Part shown: positions 40,883 through 50,613 of the stretch, piece by piece | How the letters are laid out: each line of letters opens with the position of its first letter | How positions within the stretch are numbered: position 1 is the first letter of the stretch | Source of the DNA: Bordetella sp. LUAb4 | GTDB taxonomy: Bacteria > Pseudomonadota > Gammaproteobacteria > Burkholderiales > Burkholderiaceae_B | DNA: 64,000 bases | Assembly (NCBI RefSeq): GCF_021325795.1 | Contig: NZ_JAHPZX010000006.1 | Span: 217,766-281,765, forward strand | Reading direction: 5' to 3' | The notes under the pieces: generated by a model | Told to the model about the DNA's origin: nothing | Databases searched by the model: none | The model's input: the letters and a program-made list of their open reading frames with translations, nothing else | Made by a program: the position numbers and the translations under genes

Positions 40883-41335
40883 ATGGTGACCGACGCTCTG
40901 CTTGCCTGGCTGCACTACCTGGCCATCTTCGGCCTGCTCGTGCCCATGACCGCCCAGGCGGTGCTGCTGCGGCCCAATATGCAGGCCGCCACCGTGCGGC
41001 GCCTGGCGAACTACGACATGTTCTATGCGGGCTGTGCGGTACTGGTTCTGGCCACGGGCCTGCTGCGCCTTTTCCTGGGAGCCAAGGGTGTGCAGTTCTA
41101 CACCCCCAATCCCTGGTTCCACGCCAAGATGACCTTGTTCGTCCTCATCGCCCTGTGCTCAGTGCGGCCCACCATTGCCTTCATCAAATGGCGGCGACAG
41201 GCCAGCCACTTGCCGGGCTTCGTCCCCACCAACCAGGAAATCGCCCGCATCCGCCGCTGGGTGATGATCGAGGCGCACCTATTCCTGCTGCTCCCCCTCT
41301 GCGCGGCCATGATGGCCCGCGGCGTGGGACGCTGA
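40883..41335 (+). CDS. DUF2214-family membrane protein
   Basis: A 150-residue inner-membrane protein with four hydrophobic helices, about residues 5-27, 45-66, 80-98 and 125-145. The pattern WLHYLAIFGLLVPMTAQAVLLRP...DMFYAGCAVLVLATGLLRLF...NPWFHAKMTLFVLIAL and the final helix match the DUF2214 family, whose role is unknown. The ATG at 40883 has GAAGGAG upstream. The LysR gene starts 2 bases after its stop codon, so the two are coupled. Confidence 0.88.
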   Translation: MVTDALLAWLHYLAIFGLLVPMTAQAVLLRPNMQAATVRRLANYDMFYAGCAVLVLATGLLRLFLGAKGVQFYTPNPWFHAKMTLFVLIALCSVRPTIAFIKWRRQASHLPGFVPTNQEIARIRRWVMIEAHLFLLLPLCAAMMARGVGR

Positions 41336-41337
41336 CC

Positions 41338-42240
41338 ATGTCCCTACGCGCGCTGAGAACCCTGGTTGCCATCGCGCAGCATGGGTCTTTCGTACGTGCC
41401 GCCGAGGCGGTGTTTCTCACCCAGTCCGCGGTCAGCCTGCAGGTGCGCCAGTTGGAACGAGAGTTCAACTCGATGCTGTTCGACCGGTCGCATCGCGTGC
41501 CGACGCTGACCGATGCGGGCAAGATCGTGTTGGAGCGGGCACACGAGATCATTGCGCTCTACGATGGCCTGCATAACGAATTGGTGGAAAGCGAAAAACT
41601 GTCGGGCCGGCTGCGTCTTGGCGCGATACGTTCGATCTTCGCCGACATCCTGCCCTCCGCGCTGGCGCAGTTGCAGGCCAAGCATCCCAAACTGCGCATA
41701 CTCGTCTCGTCCGGCCTGTCCGCGGAACTGGCGGTGCGCCTGACCAACGATGAACTGGACGTGGCCATCACCACGGAACCGGTCAAGCCGCACCCACCGG
41801 GCCTGTTCAGCACGCCCCTCTATCGGGAAGACTATTGGATCGTGGCGCCGCGCGAAGCCGCCAACAAGGATGCGCGACGCATCCTGCACGAATACCCCTT
41901 GATCCGCTTCGACCAACACTCCTGGGCCGGCCGCAGCATCTCCCGTGAACTGCGCAAACAAAAGCTGAGGTTCGAAATCGGCATGGAACTCGACGACCTG
42001 GAAGCCATCGTCCAGATGGTATCCAAGGGACTTGGCGCCGGCATCGTGCCCTTGTTCACCAGCCAACAAGCCACCGCGCAAGGCCTGACCTGTCTGCCCT
42101 TCGGCAGCCCGCAACGCCATCGCAAGGTCGTCATCCTGGAACGCGAAGGCCGCCCGGCTCAGCCCTTCGCCCAGGCCGTCGCGGACGAGATACGGGAATG
42201 CACCAGCCGGCATTCAGCCAAGGCCGTCATCTCCAACTGA
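41338..42240 (+). CDS. LysR-family transcriptional regulator
   Basis: A 300-residue regulator. The N-terminal winged helix-turn-helix is at residues 1-60 (MSLRALRTLVAIAQHGSFVRAAEAVFLTQSAVSLQVRQLE), followed by the substrate-binding domain (SGRLRLGAIRSIFADILPSALAQLQAKHPKLRI, ...VQMVSKGLGAGIVPLF). The effector molecule is unknown. Coupling to the DUF2214 gene makes that gene or the divergent dehydrogenase possible targets. Confidence 0.93.
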   Translation: MSLRALRTLVAIAQHGSFVRAAEAVFLTQSAVSLQVRQLEREFNSMLFDRSHRVPTLTDAGKIVLERAHEIIALYDGLHNELVESEKLSGRLRLGAIRSIFADILPSALAQLQAKHPKLRILVSSGLSAELAVRLTNDELDVAITTEPVKPHPPGLFSTPLYREDYWIVAPREAANKDARRILHEYPLIRFDQHSWAGRSISRELRKQKLRFEIGMELDDLEAIVQMVSKGLGAGIVPLFTSQQATAQGLTCLPFGSPQRHRKVVILEREGRPAQPFAQAVADEIRECTSRHSAKAVISN

Positions 42241-42456
42241 AGCGAAAACGCCGGCGCAAGCGCATCCGCCGTAAACGCGCCTCGCCCCTGCGCGAGCGTG
42301 TCGGATCAGTCCTATTTGCTCAGCAGAGTGGAACGGCAAGGCGGAAAATTTCCCATACGCAGGGGGCAGGTTCATCGCCCCTCAAGGCGATTTCATCGTC
42401 GACATCCGTGATCAAGGCGCCTTTAACGGTCTGCGCTTTTTTTCCAGGGTCCACAC

Positions 42457-42828
42457 GTGCACCATACATACAAAATTTTGTATAATTCTTCTCCTCTAGA
42501 GCCTAAACCGGTCGAGTTCCTGGGCAGCGCGTTGGAGGATCTGCGCGCTTTTCCCGAAACCGCCCGACGCGAGGCAGGCCATCAACTCGATCAGGTGCAG
42601 CGTGGCCTTGAGCCAGATGACTGGCGGCCTATGCCTACCGTGGGTTCCGGAGTCCGGGAGATACGAATCCGTGATGAGCATGGGGCGTTTCGCGTGATGT
42701 ACGTCGCCAAGTGCGCCGATGCCATCTATGTTCTGCATTGTTTTCAGAAGAAGACGGCCAAGACCCGCGACGCAGACATGGTACTGGCCGCTAAGCGCTA
42801 TCGAGAGATGAAGGAGCAAGGACTATGA
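42457..42828 (+). CDS. HigB-like (Gp49/RelE superfamily) toxin
   Basis: A 123-residue protein whose core (KPVEFLGSALEDLRAFPETARREAGHQLDQVQRGL, REIRIRDEHGAFRVMYVAKCADAIYVLHCFQKKT) is a Gp49/HigB-type ribosome-dependent mRNA interferase. The start is uncertain. GTG at 42457 gives a 17-residue extension; most homologues begin at the KPVEF position, but the codon before it here is CCT, not ATG. A TTG at 42478 is another option. A 16-bp palindrome and TATAAT lie inside the 5' part of this frame. The antitoxin gene overlaps its last 4 bases. Confidence 0.8.
   Translation: MHHTYKILYNSSPLEPKPVEFLGSALEDLRAFPETARREAGHQLDQVQRGLEPDDWRPMPTVGSGVREIRIRDEHGAFRVMYVAKCADAIYVLHCFQKKTAKTRDADMVLAAKRYREMKEQGL
42468..42483. 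promoter_or_regulatory. Palindromic operator and -10 box of toxin-antitoxin operon
   Basis: A perfect 16-bp palindrome, ATACAAAATTTTGTAT, overlaps TATAAT at 42481-42486. This is the expected place for autorepression by the HigA-like antitoxin. Confidence 0.6.
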
Positions 42829-43106
42829 GTAAACAGAGATATGCCAGCGTATGGGACGCCATCGAGGGCACGCCGGTAGAAGCGGAAAACATGAAGCTTC
42901 GATCAGCGTTGATGGTTGCCCTGAAGAGCCACATCGCCCGCTCGGAAATGAGTCAGGCACAGGCGGCACTCGTGTTCGGCGTGACCCAGCCGCGGGTTTC
43001 CGATCTGATGCGAGGCAAGATCAATCTCTTCGGCCTGGATGCGCTCGTCAATATGGCCGCGGCAGCGGGTCTGCGTGTCGAGATGCATGTTCGCGCAGTC
43101 GAGTGA
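42825..43106 (+). CDS. HigA-like XRE-family antitoxin
   Basis: A 93-residue DNA-binding antitoxin. A helix-turn-helix covers about residues 25-80: ALKSHIARSEMSQAQAALVFGVTQPRVSDLMRGKINLFGLDALVNM. This resembles the XRE HTH_37/COG5606 type that pairs with Gp49-like toxins. It starts with ATGA overlapping the toxin stop codon, the common order toxin first, then antitoxin. Confidence 0.88.
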   Translation: MSKQRYASVWDAIEGTPVEAENMKLRSALMVALKSHIARSEMSQAQAALVFGVTQPRVSDLMRGKINLFGLDALVNMAAAAGLRVEMHVRAVE

Positions 43107-43179
43107 CCAAGCCTTGCTCGGCATGCCGCGACCCCGCCGCACTACCGTTCCTGGCTTGGACAGGCCTGAAGCCTGTTGC

Positions 43180-44118
43180 TCATAGCCACGATGTCAGCAG
43201 CAAGACCGACGCGGGCAAGGAGATGCCGGCGATGACGGTCTGGACAGCGATGATGCCGGCCATCAACGGGGCGTCGCCACCCAACTGGCGCGCCATGATG
43301 TAGGAAGACGACGCGGTGGGCAGGGCTTGGAAGATGATGGCGGCGGTGGCGGCCGGACCGCTCAGGTTGAAAACGTGGCACGCCAGCACGGTGACCAGGG
43401 GCATCAGGGCGAATTTGAACAGCGATGCGAACAGGGTCGGCCGCATCCACGTGCGGGCAGCCCCGAAGTCCAGGGCAGCACCGACACACAGCAAGCCCAG
43501 CGGCAAGGAAGCCTGGCCCAGCGATTTCAGCACTTGCTCGAAAACGCCCGGCAAGGGAAAGTCGGTCGCCTTCAGCAGAATGCCGATGACACTCGCCACG
43601 ACCAGCGGGTTCAACGCCAATTGCTTCAACACATTCTTCAACGACAACTGGCCGATGTTCCCATAGCGGGCAAATACCAGCACGCACAGCACGTTCACCG
43701 TGGGAATGATGGCGGCATTGGCCACCGCCGCCAGCGCCACGCCCTGGGCTCCCAGAAGGCCCGCCGCGGCGGAGATCCCCACATAGTTGTTGAAGCGGAT
43801 ACCGCCCTGGAAGATGGACGTGAACGCCGGGTCGCCAACGGCGGCCGTGCGGCGCGTCGCCAGCACCACCAGCGCCACGATGGTCGTCGAACAGACCAGC
43901 GTTGCCACCATCGCCTTGATCGGCAGACCGTCCAGCTTGGCAGTCGCCAAACCGTGGACGAACAGCGCGGGCAGAAGGATGTAGTAGCTGAGACGCTCGG
44001 CTTGTGCCCAGAACGGATCGGATAGGACTTTGCGGCGGCGTAGCTCCCAGCCCAGCGCAATCAAAATCGCGATAGGGGCAACCGAGGCGAGCAACGCGGC
44101 AATCATCCAATCTCCCAT
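43180..44118 (-). CDS. AEC-family transporter
   Basis: A 312-residue membrane protein with ten helices, of the auxin efflux carrier family, which in bacteria exports or imports carboxylates such as malonate or malate. Typical segments are PIAILIALGWELRRRKVLSD, RLSYYILLPALFVHGLA, FNNYVGISAAAGLLG, NPLVVASVIGILL and ALPTASSSYIMARQLGGDAPLMAGIIAVQT. The substrate is unknown. It is a lone gene between the toxin-antitoxin pair and gltA. Confidence 0.9.
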   Translation of the reverse strand: MGDWMIAALLASVAPIAILIALGWELRRRKVLSDPFWAQAERLSYYILLPALFVHGLATAKLDGLPIKAMVATLVCSTTIVALVVLATRRTAAVGDPAFTSIFQGGIRFNNYVGISAAAGLLGAQGVALAAVANAAIIPTVNVLCVLVFARYGNIGQLSLKNVLKQLALNPLVVASVIGILLKATDFPLPGVFEQVLKSLGQASLPLGLLCVGAALDFGAARTWMRPTLFASLFKFALMPLVTVLACHVFNLSGPAATAAIIFQALPTASSSYIMARQLGGDAPLMAGIIAVQTVIAGISLPASVLLLTSWL

Positions 44119-44430
44119 TTGCGTTTATGAATCTACGCAATCAATAGAAGCTGAACGATAGCGCTCACAACTAATAACGTAAAACGATAAATAATCTGGT
44201 TTAGCTTGAGAAATTCTTATTGATCCGCGGACCGACGAGACAGGCGTGGGTGAATCCCATGGCCGTGACCCCGGGCCAGGCCTTGGCGGCGCGCTGCATG
44301 GCACGCGTACCTTGAAATGGAAAAAGCCTGTGCGCGAGCACAGGCTTTCTTCGCCGGCACCGGAGCGATCCGGCACAGTTAGCGCCTGCCGGAAACACCG
44401 CGCATTACGCGGTTCCGGCGGCCGCAGCGA
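44119..44430. other. Gap between AEC gene start and gltA stop
   Basis: 312 bases without a gene. The A/T-rich part next to the AEC gene (44120-44215) is its likely promoter; the gltA terminator lies at 44321-44350. Confidence 0.5.
44321..44350 (-). terminator. Intrinsic terminator after gltA
   Basis: On the minus strand AAAGCCTGTGC and GCACAGGCTTT pair around a 4-base loop (TCGC) and are followed by TTTCC. Confidence 0.8.
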
Positions 44431-45741
44431 TTACTTCTTCTTGCGATCCGGCACGTTGCGGGTCACCGAACCCGTGAACAGCTGACGCGGACGGCCGATC
44501 TTGTAGTCGGGATCGGACAGCATTTCGTTCCATTGGGCAATCCAGCCCACGGTACGCGCCAGCGCGAAGTTGGCGGTGAACAGCGCGGTCGGGATGCCGA
44601 TGGCGCGTTGCACGATGCCCGAGTAGAAGTCGACGTTCGGGTACAGCTTGCGATCGACGAAGTACGGATCTTCCAGAGCAATACGCTCCAGCTCCATCGA
44701 CAGCTTGAACAGCGGATCGTTTTCCAGACCCAAAGCCGCCAGCACTTCCTTGCACGTCTGCTGCATCAGCTTGGCGCGCGGGTCGTAGTTCTTGTACACG
44801 CGGTGGCCAAAGCCCATCAGGCGCACGCCCGAGTTCTTGTCCTTGACCTTCTCCATGAACTCGCCAACCTTGGCCACGCCGCCTTCGGCTTGCAGCTGTT
44901 CCAGCATCTGCAGGCAAGCTTCGTTGGCGCCGCCGTGAGCCGGACCCCACAGGCAAGCCACACCGGCCGCGATGGCGGCGAAGGGGTTGGTGCCCGACGA
45001 ACCGCACAGGCGCACGGTCGAGGTCGACGCATTCTGCTCGTGATCGGCATGCAGGATGAAGATGCGGTCCAGCGCGCGCTCGACCACTTCGTTCACCTTG
45101 TAGTCTTCGCACGGCGTGGCGAACATCATGCGCAGGAAGTTGCCGGTGTACGACAGGTCGTTCTGCGGATAGATGAAAGGCTGGCCTTGCGAATACTTGT
45201 ACGCCATCGCCACCAGGGTCGGCATCTTGGCGATCAGGCGGATCGCGGAGATGTGGCGGTGCTGCGGATTGGTGATGTCCAGCGAGTCGTGATAGAACGC
45301 CGACAGCGCGCCGACCAGGCCGGTCAGGACGGCCATCGGGTGCGCGTCACGGCGGAAGCCGCGCAGGAAGAAGTGCAACTGCTCGTTGACCATCGTGTGA
45401 TGGGTCACTTGCGAGTCGAAGTCCGCCTTTTGAGCGGCATCGGGCAGTTCACCATTCAGGATCAGGTAGCAGATGTCGAGGAAGTCGGTCTTCACCGCCA
45501 GCTGTTCGATGGGGTAGCCGCGATACAGCAGCTCGCCCTTGTCGCCGTCGATGTAGGTAATGGCCGAAGAGCACGACGCCGTGGCCATGAAGCCCGGGTC
45601 GTACGTGAACATGCCCGACTGGCCGTACAGCTTGCGAATGTCGATGACGTCCGGACCTACCGTACCCTGGTAAATCGGAAAATCGATCGGGGCGGAGCCG
45701 TCCGAAAATGATAGGGTGGCTTTTTTGTCTGACAGTTTCAT
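44431..45741 (-). CDS. gltA: Citrate synthase
   Basis: A 436-residue type II (hexameric) citrate synthase, condensing oxaloacetate and acetyl-CoA. The N-terminal beta domain ([19 protein letters not shown]) marks the Gram-negative NADH-sensitive type. Catalytic His residues are in [10 protein letters not shown] and [14 protein letters not shown], and the Asp region is [14 protein letters not shown]. The start is ATG at 45741 ([12 protein letters not shown]), with AGAGGAA upstream. It is the last gene of sdhC-sdhD-sdhA-sdhB-sdhE-gltA, 16 bases after sdhE. Confidence 0.97.
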   Translation of the reverse strand: MKLSDKKATLSFSDGSAPIDFPIYQGTVGPDVIDIRKLYGQSGMFTYDPGFMATASCSSAITYIDGDKGELLYRGYPIEQLAVKTDFLDICYLILNGELPDAAQKADFDSQVTHHTMVNEQLHFFLRGFRRDAHPMAVLTGLVGALSAFYHDSLDITNPQHRHISAIRLIAKMPTLVAMAYKYSQGQPFIYPQNDLSYTGNFLRMMFATPCEDYKVNEVVERALDRIFILHADHEQNASTSTVRLCGSSGTNPFAAIAAGVACLWGPAHGGANEACLQMLEQLQAEGGVAKVGEFMEKVKDKNSGVRLMGFGHRVYKNYDPRAKLMQQTCKEVLAALGLENDPLFKLSMELERIALEDPYFVDRKLYPNVDFYSGIVQRAIGIPTALFTANFALARTVGWIAQWNEMLSDPDYKIGRPRQLFTGSVTRNVPDRKKK

Positions 45742-45757
45742 CACATTCCTCTCTAAG

Positions 45758-46018
45758 TTATAGCTCGCGCATCTTGTGGATGATTTCGCGTAGCTTCGGC
45801 GTGTCCAGGTCACCTTCCGGCTCTTTTCGCGCCAGCAACAGATCGAGCAAGTCGTTGTCGCCGAGTTCGAACAGTTCCGTCAATGCGGCAACGTCCTCAT
45901 TCGTCAAGGACGACTCGTACGCGTCCAGGTACTTCGTAATAATCAGGTCGTTCTCGAGCAGACCGCGGCGCGCCCGCCAGCGCAGGCGGGTGCGGTCAAG
46001 ATCGGTCAGCTCGTTCAT
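45758..46018 (-). CDS. sdhE: Succinate dehydrogenase assembly factor SdhE
   Basis: An 86-residue helical protein of the SdhE/YgfY/CptB family. The conserved [11 protein letters not shown] (RGxxE motif) is the contact needed for covalent attachment of FAD to SdhA. The start is ATG at 46018 ([19 protein letters not shown]). It lies between sdhB and gltA, the usual place in betaproteobacteria. Confidence 0.95.
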   Translation of the reverse strand: MNELTDLDRTRLRWRARRGLLENDLIITKYLDAYESSLTNEDVAALTELFELGDNDLLDLLLARKEPEGDLDTPKLREIIHKMREL

Positions 46019-46035
46019 GTTCACACCTTCCAATA

Positions 46036-46752
46036 CTAGACAGCACGCCGGACCATCAGTTCCTTGATCTTACCGATGGCCTTCGTCGGGTTCAGCCCCT
46101 TCGGGCAAACGTCGACGCAGTTCATGATGGTATGGCAACGGAACAGTCGATACGGATCTTCCAGGTCATCCAGGCGCTTGCCCGTCGCTTCATCGCGGCT
46201 ATCGGCGATGAAGCGGTAGGCTTGCAGCAGGCCGGCCGGGCCGACGAACTTGTCCGGGTTCCACCAGAACGACGGGCAAGACGTCGAGCAGCACGCGCAC
46301 AGGATGCACTCATACAGGCCATCCAGTTCCTCGCGAGCTTCCGGCGACTGCAGACGCTCACGCTCGGGCGGCGGCGTATCGTTGATCAGATACGGCGAGA
46401 TCGAGTGGTACTGGTTGAAGAAGTGCGTCATGTCCACGATCAGATCGCGGATCACCGGCAAACCCGGCAGGGGCTTCAGAACGATGGGTTCCTTCAGCTC
46501 GAGCAGGTTGGTGGTACAGGCAAGCCCGTTCTTGCCGTTGATGTTCATGGCGTCCGAACCGCACACGCCTTCACGGCAGGAGCGGCGCAGGGCCAGGCTG
46601 TCGTCGACATCGTTCTTGATGCGCACCAGCGCATCGAGAAGCATCTTGTCGGTGGGCTGGAGTTCAACCTCCAGCTTCTGCATATAGGGACGCTCATCCT
46701 TGTCAGGATCGTAGCGGTAGATCTCGAATTTAACGATACGCTTGGTGCTCAT
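46036..46752 (-). CDS. sdhB: Succinate dehydrogenase iron-sulfur subunit
   Basis: A 238-residue subunit of complex II. The 2Fe-2S ligands lie in [12 protein letters not shown] and the later NGLACTT; the 4Fe-4S ligands in [12 protein letters not shown]; the 3Fe-4S ligands in [17 protein letters not shown]. It passes electrons from SdhA to ubiquinone at the SdhC/SdhD membrane anchor. It starts 13 bases after sdhA. Confidence 0.97.
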   Translation of the reverse strand: MSTKRIVKFEIYRYDPDKDERPYMQKLEVELQPTDKMLLDALVRIKNDVDDSLALRRSCREGVCGSDAMNINGKNGLACTTNLLELKEPIVLKPLPGLPVIRDLIVDMTHFFNQYHSISPYLINDTPPPERERLQSPEAREELDGLYECILCACCSTSCPSFWWNPDKFVGPAGLLQAYRFIADSRDEATGKRLDDLEDPYRLFRCHTIMNCVDVCPKGLNPTKAIGKIKELMVRRAV

Positions 46753-46765
46753 GCCAGCATCCTGC

Positions 46766-48544
46766 TTAGAAAGTACGCGCCTTGGGCGGGAAGGACTCGA
46801 CGGTCAGCGGTTTCATCTGAACCGGCTTGTAGTCAAGGCGGCTACCGTCCGTGTACCAGAGAGTGTGCTTCAGCCAGTTCTCGTCGTCGCGGGTCGGGTG
46901 ATCGTCCAGGGCGTGGGCGCCACGGCTCTCGGTGCGGTTGGCCGCCGACTTGATGGTGGCGCGCGCCACCTCGGTCATATTGGCCAGTTCCAGCGCTTCG
47001 ATACGGGCGGTGTTGAACACCTTGGACTTGTCGTTGAACGAAATGTGCTTGGCTTGTTCGGCCAGCTCTTCGATCTGACCCACGCCTTCGTTCAGCAGGT
47101 CCAGCGTGCGGAACACGCCGCAGTGACGCTGCATCGAGGCACGGATCGCGTTGGCGACATATTGGGTCTTCTCGCCACCAGTACGGTTTTCCAGCGTGTT
47201 GACGCGGTCCAGCGAGAAATCGATGGACGACTGCGACACCTGCTGGTGCGCGCGCTGGCGCTCCGGGTGCGAATTGACGATGTGGTTGCCGGTGGCACGA
47301 CCGAACACGATCAGGTCCAGCAGCGAGTTGGTGCCCAGGCGGTTGGCGCCGTGCACCGACACCGCGGCGCATTCGCCGATGGCGTACAGACCGTTGACGA
47401 TCTTGGCCTCGCCGTCCTTCCAGTCGACCACTTGGCCGTGGTAGTTCGCCGGAATGCCGCCCATCTGGTAATGGATGGTGGGCACGACCGGGATCGGTTC
47501 CTTGATCGGGTCGACGTTGCCGAACTTGATGGCGATTTCACGGATCGAGGGCAGACGCTTGTTGATGACGTCCGCGCCCAGGTGATCCAGCTTCAGCACC
47601 ACGTAGCTGCCGTCCGGACCGCAACCGCGGCCTTCCTTGATTTCCTGGTCCATCGAACGCGACACGAAGTCACGCGGTGCCAGATCCTTCAGCGTGGGCG
47701 CATAGCGCTCCATGAAGCGTTCGCCATCCTTGTTCAACAGGATGCCGCCTTCGCCACGCACGCCTTCAGTGATCAGCACGCCCGCGCCGGCCACGCCAGT
47801 CGGGTGGAATTGCCAGAATTCCATGTCCTGCAGGGCGATGCCCGCGCGCGCCGCCATGCCCAGGCCGTCACCCGTGTTGATGAAGGCGTTGGTGGACGCG
47901 GCCCAGATACGGCCAGCGCCGCCGGTGGCCAGCACCGTGGTCTTGGCTTCGAGCAGGTAGATTTCGCCGGTTTCCATTTCCAGCGCGGTCACGCCGACCA
48001 CATCGCCGTTTTCCGCGCGCACCAGATCCAGCGCCATCCACTCCACGAAGAACTGGGTCCGCGTGGCGACGTTGCGCTGGTACAGGGTGTGCAGCAAAGC
48101 ATGGCCCGTCCGGTCGGCGGCGGCACAGGCACGCTGCACCGGCTTCTCGCCGAAGTTGGCGGTATGGCCGCCGAAGGGACGCTGGTAGATGGTGCCGTCC
48201 GGGTTACGGTCGAACGGCATGCCGAAGTGCTCCATCTCATAGACGGCACTGGGCGCCTCACGGCACATGAATTCGATGGCGTCCTGGTCACCCAGCCAGT
48301 CCGACCCCTTGACGGTGTCGTACATGTGCCAGTACCAGTTGTCTTCGCTCATATTGCCCAGCGAAGCGCTGACACCGCCCTGCGCCGCCACGGTGTGCGA
48401 ACGGGTCGGGAATACTTTGGACAGCACCGCCACGGACAGTCCCGCTTGGGACAGTTGCAGGGAACAGCGCATGCCGGCACCGCCGGCGCCTACCACCACC
48501 ACATCGAATTGGCGGCGCGGCAAGGATTTCTTGACAGCGACCAC
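46766..48544 (-). CDS. sdhA: Succinate dehydrogenase flavoprotein subunit
   Basis: A 592-residue catalytic subunit that oxidises succinate to fumarate. It has the FAD-binding fold [16 protein letters not shown], the covalent FAD site [12 protein letters not shown], the succinate site ([22 protein letters not shown]) and the [12 protein letters not shown] motif. The start is GTG at 48544 ([14 protein letters not shown]), 3 bases after the sdhD stop codon. An alternative start further in would cut into the FAD fold. Confidence 0.96.
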   Translation of the reverse strand: MVAVKKSLPRRQFDVVVVGAGGAGMRCSLQLSQAGLSVAVLSKVFPTRSHTVAAQGGVSASLGNMSEDNWYWHMYDTVKGSDWLGDQDAIEFMCREAPSAVYEMEHFGMPFDRNPDGTIYQRPFGGHTANFGEKPVQRACAAADRTGHALLHTLYQRNVATRTQFFVEWMALDLVRAENGDVVGVTALEMETGEIYLLEAKTTVLATGGAGRIWAASTNAFINTGDGLGMAARAGIALQDMEFWQFHPTGVAGAGVLITEGVRGEGGILLNKDGERFMERYAPTLKDLAPRDFVSRSMDQEIKEGRGCGPDGSYVVLKLDHLGADVINKRLPSIREIAIKFGNVDPIKEPIPVVPTIHYQMGGIPANYHGQVVDWKDGEAKIVNGLYAIGECAAVSVHGANRLGTNSLLDLIVFGRATGNHIVNSHPERQRAHQQVSQSSIDFSLDRVNTLENRTGGEKTQYVANAIRASMQRHCGVFRTLDLLNEGVGQIEELAEQAKHISFNDKSKVFNTARIEALELANMTEVARATIKSAANRTESRGAHALDDHPTRDDENWLKHTLWYTDGSRLDYKPVQMKPLTVESFPPKARTF

Positions 48545-48547
48545 GGC

Positions 48548-48931
48548 TTAGAGCCTCCAGATAATTTGCGCGAAATACACGACCGAGCCGACCAGCCACA
48601 GGATGGTCAGGACCTGCAGCAGCAGGCGCACGCCCGCGGCGCGCACATAGTCCATCCAGATGTCACGCACGCCGATCCAGGCGTGATAGGCCAGCGACAG
48701 GAAAGCCAGCGTGACCAGCAATTGGCCCAGCGGCAGCGCGTATACGTGGAACGTGAAGAGCGCCTTCCAGCTTTCGTACGTAAAGCCCGGCATGATCAAC
48801 ACGCCGATGAACAGCACCAGCGTGTAGACCGCCATGATGATCGCGGTCACGCGCTGGGCCAGGAAATCCATCACGCCATAGTGGGCGCCGACGACCAGGC
48901 GCTTGGGCCCGTAATTCTTAGTAGCGGCCAT
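48548..48931 (-). CDS. sdhD: Succinate dehydrogenase membrane anchor SdhD
   Basis: A 127-residue protein with three transmembrane helices (about 24-46, 64-85, 100-122). Typical segments are GAHYGVMDFLAQRVTAIIMAVYT and AYHAWIGVRDIWMDYV, whose His is the likely haem ligand and whose Asp-Tyr lie near the quinone site. Its start overlaps the sdhC stop by one base. Confidence 0.94.
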   Translation of the reverse strand: MAATKNYGPKRLVVGAHYGVMDFLAQRVTAIIMAVYTLVLFIGVLIMPGFTYESWKALFTFHVYALPLGQLLVTLAFLSLAYHAWIGVRDIWMDYVRAAGVRLLLQVLTILWLVGSVVYFAQIIWRL

Positions 48932-49344
48932 TACCAGACTCCGAACAATTTGAGACCGAACACCACGGTCAGCGCCAGGCTGACCCCGAACACGACACCG
49001 GCCGACTTACGGGCCGATTCCTTGTCGATACCGATATGCAGATCCAGCATCAGGTAGCGGATGCCAGCGCAGAAATGGTGCAGATAGCCCCAGATCAGAA
49101 CCAGCAGAATCAATTTGACGATCGGATGGCCCACCACCGCGGCCACGCTGGCGAAGCTCTCGGGCGACGCCAGACTGGCGCCGAGCAACGGCAGGATGAC
49201 CAAGGGAATACAGAGGAACAACAACGCGCCGCTGACGCGATGAAGAATCGACAGACGGCCGGCCAGAGGCAGGCGGTACTTGGCGATTTGACCAATGGAG
49301 ATATTGCGAAACTGCGGACGCGGCTTGGCAGCTGTGTCGGACAT
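48931..49344 (-). CDS. sdhC: Succinate dehydrogenase cytochrome b556 subunit SdhC
   Basis: A 137-residue membrane anchor with three helices. SILHRVSGALL is the family signature at the quinone site, and LHHFCAGIRYLMLDLH carries the haem b ligand. The start is ATG at 49344 (MSDTAAKPRPQFRN); the longer frame runs upstream through the promoter region. It leads the operon sdhCDAB-sdhE-gltA, 145 bases after the GntR gene. Confidence 0.95.
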   Translation of the reverse strand: MSDTAAKPRPQFRNISIGQIAKYRLPLAGRLSILHRVSGALLFLCIPLVILPLLGASLASPESFASVAAVVGHPIVKLILLVLIWGYLHHFCAGIRYLMLDLHIGIDKESARKSAGVVFGVSLALTVVFGLKLFGVW

Positions 49345-49489
49345 GACGACCTCGGTTGTCTCGAAACTAAAACTCGTGATGGCGGGAATGCCGGACCCTG
49401 GACGGATCTCCAGACTCAACCCTCGGGGGTAAAACTTGTCTATTTTCGCCCATGTAACGGGTTGCTATCAAATCGACTGAAAAACTCCA

Positions 49490-50275
49490 TCAATTCAAAC
49501 TATTGCGATAGTGATAGCGATCGGTACGGTACAAGCCACGACGGACTTCCATGGGCCGATCGCCATAAGTGTAGGAAATGCGCTCCACCTGCAGCAGGGG
49601 CGCTCCCACCGTCAGGTCCAGCGCGGTGGCGGCCTCGTCCGTCGCGGACACGGCGCGCAATTTTTCGTCGGCGCGGATCATGCTCACGCCGAACTCGGAT
49701 TCAAAAAAACCATACAGGGGCGCTTTGTTGGCGCTGAGCGCTTCCACGGTCAGGCCACGAAAAGCCGATCCCGGCAGATAGATGTCATCGAGCACCGTGG
49801 GCACGCCGCCGAAGGTCAACAAACGGCGCAGCGCGAAGACGGTTTCGCCGGCGCGCAACTCGAGCGCCCGGGCCACATCGGCCGGCGCGCGCAAGCGGCG
49901 ACAGTCCAGGATACGGCTTTCAGCGGATTCGGTTTCGGCGCCTTCGTCAGCGGCCAGGCGCAGGAAGCGGAAACGCACACGCGCCTCGTGGTGCGTGGCG
50001 ACGAAAGTGCCCTTGCCCTGGCGGCGCAGCAGCACGTGCTCGGCGGCCAGCTCATCGACGGCCTTGCGCACCGTGCCCTGGCTGACCTGGAAACGGGCCG
50101 CCAGATCGATTTCGCTGGGGATGAGTTCACCCGGCTTCCACTCGCCGCGATCCAGGCTCTGCACCAGCAGGTCCTTGATCTGGCGATAGAGCGGACTGAA
50201 AGCGGCGCTCGCGCCGGCCGGACGGCCAGCGGCATTCTTACTCCAAGCGGGGGCTTCTAGCCGGGGATCTGCCAT
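49490..50275 (-). CDS. GntR-family regulator with UTRA domain
   Basis: A 261-residue regulator of the HutC subfamily. The winged helix-turn-helix lies at about residues 25-90 (PLYRQIKDLLVQSLDRGEWKPGELIPSEIDLAARFQVSQGTVRKAVDEL...LLRRQGKGTFVATH), and a UTRA ligand-binding domain at about 110-255. It lies upstream of sdhCDAB-sdhE-gltA in the same direction and divergent from mdh-prpC-prpD, so it is well placed to control both. A small-molecule signal from the TCA cycle is likely but not identifiable here. Confidence 0.92.
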   Translation of the reverse strand: MADPRLEAPAWSKNAAGRPAGASAAFSPLYRQIKDLLVQSLDRGEWKPGELIPSEIDLAARFQVSQGTVRKAVDELAAEHVLLRRQGKGTFVATHHEARVRFRFLRLAADEGAETESAESRILDCRRLRAPADVARALELRAGETVFALRRLLTFGGVPTVLDDIYLPGSAFRGLTVEALSANKAPLYGFFESEFGVSMIRADEKLRAVSATDEAATALDLTVGAPLLQVERISYTYGDRPMEVRRGLYRTDRYHYRNSLN

Positions 50276-50392
50276 TGATTTTTCTTCGGTTTGCCGGCGG
50301 CCGCGACGTCACAGGCAGGAACCTGAAACGGGGCTGTCGCACGAGCGGCGCTATTGTTGCACAACGGCATGACGCGTGTCCAACGTCTTATG

Positions 50393-50404
50393 TCTTATAT
50401 AAGA
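50393..50404. promoter_or_regulatory. Palindromic candidate GntR operator
   Basis: TCTTATATAAGA, a perfect 12-bp palindrome, in the 338-base gap between the GntR gene and mdh. A second half-site-like CTTATG precedes it and ATATAAG follows. GACGTAAACGTC at 50419-50430 is another palindrome nearby. Nothing else notable is in this gap. Confidence 0.5.
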
Positions 50405-50613
50405 TATAAGTCCAAATTGACGTAAACGTCATGTTCGTCTTAGGATACGCCCTGCTTAGCGGGGCTTCCACCGTAGTGTCATTGCACTGCAATAGGCAAT
50501 CGTTCCGCAGGCGCAAAAGACTTTTCCAAAGTCAGCAGGGATCCGTTTTCACGGACTCAACGATTACACTATTCGGCGAGATTTTTTCTCGACGACCCTT
50601 ACGGAGAATTTTC

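Noticed and set aside
40883..41335. CopD/cytochrome-type assignment for the small membrane protein
   Set aside because: No paired haem or copper His motifs; DUF2214 fits the helix pattern better.
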